DNA of 64,000 nucleotides from Streptomyces albogriseolus (GTDB lineage: Bacteria; Actinomycetota; Actinomycetes; Streptomycetales; Streptomycetaceae): NCBI GenBank assembly GCA_014650475.1, contig BMVA01000008.1, positions 274,099-338,098 on the forward strand, given 5' to 3'. The position numbers and the translations under genes were made by a program. Below are positions 62,416-64,000 of the stretch, in pieces. Each line of letters starts with the position of its first letter. Within the stretch, counting starts at the first letter, position 1. The notes under the pieces were generated by a model that did no database searches, was not told the origin of the DNA, and worked only from the letters and a program-made list of their open reading frames with translations.

Positions 62416-63204
62416 TCACTGGGCCGTGACCACGACGGTTCTGGCCGCCTTGTCGTGCAGTCCCTGCTTGTAGGGCCGGTCGAAGTAGCTCCAGCCGCCC
62501 GCGATCGCGGTCCACACGCAGGCGCAGCAGAAGGCGAACGGCAGCCACAGCACGGCCGCGCGGACCAGCGCGGTCTGCACGGAGGGGTTGGAGCCGTCGG
62601 CGAGGTTGGCCACCCGCAGGCCCAGCCACTTCTTGCCCAGGGTGCGGCCGTAGCGGACGGCCATGAAGGTGTCGTACGCGATGTAGAGGGCCGCGGCGAT
62701 GACCGACTGGGCGAAGCCGTTGCCGACGTTGACCTGGTCGCCGTCGAAGTTGTACTCGCTGACCCCGACCGGCCAGGTGAGCAGCCAGACGACGATGCCG
62801 ACGAGGATCATGTCGATGATGCGGGCGAGCGTGCGCCGGGCGCTGTCGGCGAGCGGGGGCATCCCGGCCAGCGGGTCGCCCGGCCCGCCGCCGTAGGGAC
62901 CGCCGCCCGGGCCGCCCCCGTACGGGCCGCCGGGTCCGCCCCCGTACGGGCCGCCGCTCCCGCCGTAGGGGCCGCCCGCTCCTCCGCCGCCGTAGGGCCC
63001 TGAGGCGCCGCCGCCCTCGTACGGGCCGCCGCCGCCCTGCCCGGGCGGGGGCGGGCCGCCGGGGGTGTCGTACGGGGAGCCGGGGCCGGGGGCGTCCGGC
63101 GGGGGCTGTTTCCTGAACGGGTCGTCGTCCGGCGGCGGCTGCTTCCGGAACGGGTCCTCGTCCGGCGGCTGCTGACCGGGGCCGGGGGGAGGTTCGGTGG
63201 TCAT
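62416..63204 (-). CDS. RDD family membrane protein with Gly-Pro-Tyr-rich N-terminus
   Basis: 262 residues from the ATG at 63204. Residues 1-115 are Pro/Gly/Tyr-rich with repeats DPFRKQPPPD and GGPYGGG. The RDD domain follows: RRTLARIIDMILVGIVV (Arg/Asp), two more helices, and RYGRTLGKKWLGLRV. The end CACVWTAIAGGWSYFDRPYKQGLHDKAARTVVV matches the family. Probably a membrane transporter or scaffold; ligand unknown. A second RDD gene with the same WHDKAA end lies 97 bases to the right. Confidence 0.88.
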   Translation of the reverse strand: MTTEPPPGPGQQPPDEDPFRKQPPPDDDPFRKQPPPDAPGPGSPYDTPGGPPPPGQGGGGPYEGGGASGPYGGGGAGGPYGGSGGPYGGGPGGPYGGGPGGGPYGGGPGDPLAGMPPLADSARRTLARIIDMILVGIVVWLLTWPVGVSEYNFDGDQVNVGNGFAQSVIAAALYIAYDTFMAVRYGRTLGKKWLGLRVANLADGSNPSVQTALVRAAVLWLPFAFCCACVWTAIAGGWSYFDRPYKQGLHDKAARTVVVTAQ

Positions 63205-63300
63205 GCCCCCGATCCGATCCCGAACCCCGCGGCCCCGCATCCGGCGGGCCGCCGTCCGGGGTACCGGCGCCCGCCGAACCGATGCGTCGTCAGGGCTTCG

Positions 63301-64000
63301 TCAGGCGGCGGCCACGAAGGTGTGCGCGGCCTTGTCGTGCCAGCACTGGCGCCAGGGCTTGTCGAACAGGCACCACAGCACGCCGACGACCCCGACCACG
63401 AGCAGTCCTGGCACGCTGTAGACCAGCCAGCGCCGCAGTGCCGCGCCGAACCCGGGCGCCTCGTGCGCCTCGATGTCCCGCACCTCGATGCCCAGGAGCC
63501 TCTTGCCCAGCGTGCGGCCCCACTTGGCGGTGGGCAGCACCTCGAGGAGCACCCCGCCCAGCAGCAGGACGGCGAGGACGATGCCCAGGTGGACGGCGGT
63601 GGTGCCGTCGATCAGCCATACCGTGACGGTCCGTCCGGACAGCTTGGCCGCCTCGATCTTCCCGTCGATGTGGTCCAGCGCCTTCATGCCGAGCGGCACG
63701 GCGGCCGCGGCGGTGACGGCGCCGAGGACCACCGTGTCGAGCAGGCGGGCGGCCAGCCGCCGGCCCAGGGCGGCCGGGCGGGCCGCGGCCTGGCGGCGGG
63801 CGGCGGCCTGGAACACGTCGTCGACCGGCGGCTTCCAGGGCGCGACCGGCTGTTCCGGGGCGGCGCCCGCGAGCCGGTGCACCTGCTGCGGCCAGGAGGG
63901 CTGCCCGCCCCCGGGGCCGGACGTCAGCGGGGCCGAGGCGGCCGGGGCCGCCGCTGCTGCCGGGGCCGCTGCCTCCGCCGGGGCCGCCGGGAACGCCGCC
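63301..64000 (-). CDS. RDD family membrane protein (N-terminus beyond the right edge)
   Basis: The frame is open from 64000 to the stop at 63301, about 233 residues; the start lies outside. The visible N-terminal part is Ala/Pro-rich and ends in PGGGQPSWPQQVHRL. The RDD domain has ALGRRLAARLLDTVVLGAV, TAKWGRTLGKRLLGIEV and the end CLFDKPWRQCWHDKAAHTFV. It is a paralogue of the RDD protein at 62416-63204 in the same direction, so the two are a duplication. Function unknown. Confidence 0.85.
   Translation of the reverse strand, partial: AAFPAAPAEAAAPAAAAAPAASAPLTSGPGGGQPSWPQQVHRLAGAAPEQPVAPWKPPVDDVFQAAARRQAAARPAALGRRLAARLLDTVVLGAVTAAAAVPLGMKALDHIDGKIEAAKLSGRTVTVWLIDGTTAVHLGIVLAVLLLGGVLLEVLPTAKWGRTLGKRLLGIEVRDIEAHEAPGFGAALRRWLVYSVPGLLVVGVVGVLWCLFDKPWRQCWHDKAAHTFVAAA

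Overview
The window is a piece of a Streptomyces chromosome, from a close relative of the S. coelicolor/S. lividans group. Base composition is very GC-rich with strong G/C at third codon positions. GTG and TTG starts are frequent. The gene set is typical of the genus: GlxA with a family-6 cellulase, the DasR-controlled nagF/nagE1/nagE2 GlcNAc phosphotransferase genes, CysM-CysO-Mec sulfur transfer, the ClpS-DUF2017 pair, and an XRE/DUF5753 plus DUF397 cassette. All assignments are made by reading; no database search was run.

Left part (1-16.7 kb). glxA is cut by the left edge and converges on a lipoprotein cellulase. A secreted protein with a class F-type sortase, a HAD-IIA phosphatase, and a ROK repressor divergent from an oxidoreductase/heme-binding-like operon follow. 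Next come a tail-anchored zinc-ribbon protein, a fumarylacetoacetase-family hydrolase, a second YidC/Oxa1 insertase with a small membrane partner, an HxlR regulator divergent from an MFS exporter, a SEC-C/TPR protein and a non-haem haloperoxidase-like hydrolase behind an OhrR/MarR-like operator.

Accessory region (about 16.5-22.95 kb). Codon use becomes visibly more A/T-tolerant. A decayed DUF1801 gene precedes an SRA(YDG)-HNH endonuclease that is divergent from a large PLD nuclease-SF2 helicase-DUF3427 protein. Together these look like a two-gene, modification-dependent restriction module. It abuts an RsbW-like ATPase, a DUF5753 regulator and a DUF397 protein whose shared promoter carries three copies of an 11-bp motif.

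Middle (23-43.4 kb). Genes here include a GNAT acetyltransferase, a DUF1963 protein, a leucine-rich-repeat protein, a TetR/acetyltransferase operon with clear palindromic operators, DUF2267, Hsp20, an MFS transporter, DUF445, an SGNH hydrolase and a DUF1707 protein. A three-gene ABC-2 exporter and a class A penicillin-binding protein follow. Then come a guanidinium exporter (Gdx) behind a guanidine-III riboswitch, a solitary GroES-like protein, DUF3618, Bcp, two overlapping HNH genes, and a tRNA-Leu(UAG) that folds with a short, class I variable loop.

Right part (43.4-64 kb). RdgB, a lipoprotein, RNase PH, nagF/nagE1/nagE2 with DasR (dre) sites, and a metallo-beta-lactamase-fold hydrolase are followed by Mec, a cysteine leader peptide, CysO and CysM. 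An amino-acid permease and an alanine symporter share a 42-bp element at the same distance (about 285 nt) from their start codons. DUF2017/ClpS, nicotinate phosphoribosyltransferase and nicotinamidase (NAD salvage), a secreted M6 metalloprotease with a 24-bp upstream palindrome, and two RDD membrane proteins complete the window. The last of these runs off the right edge.
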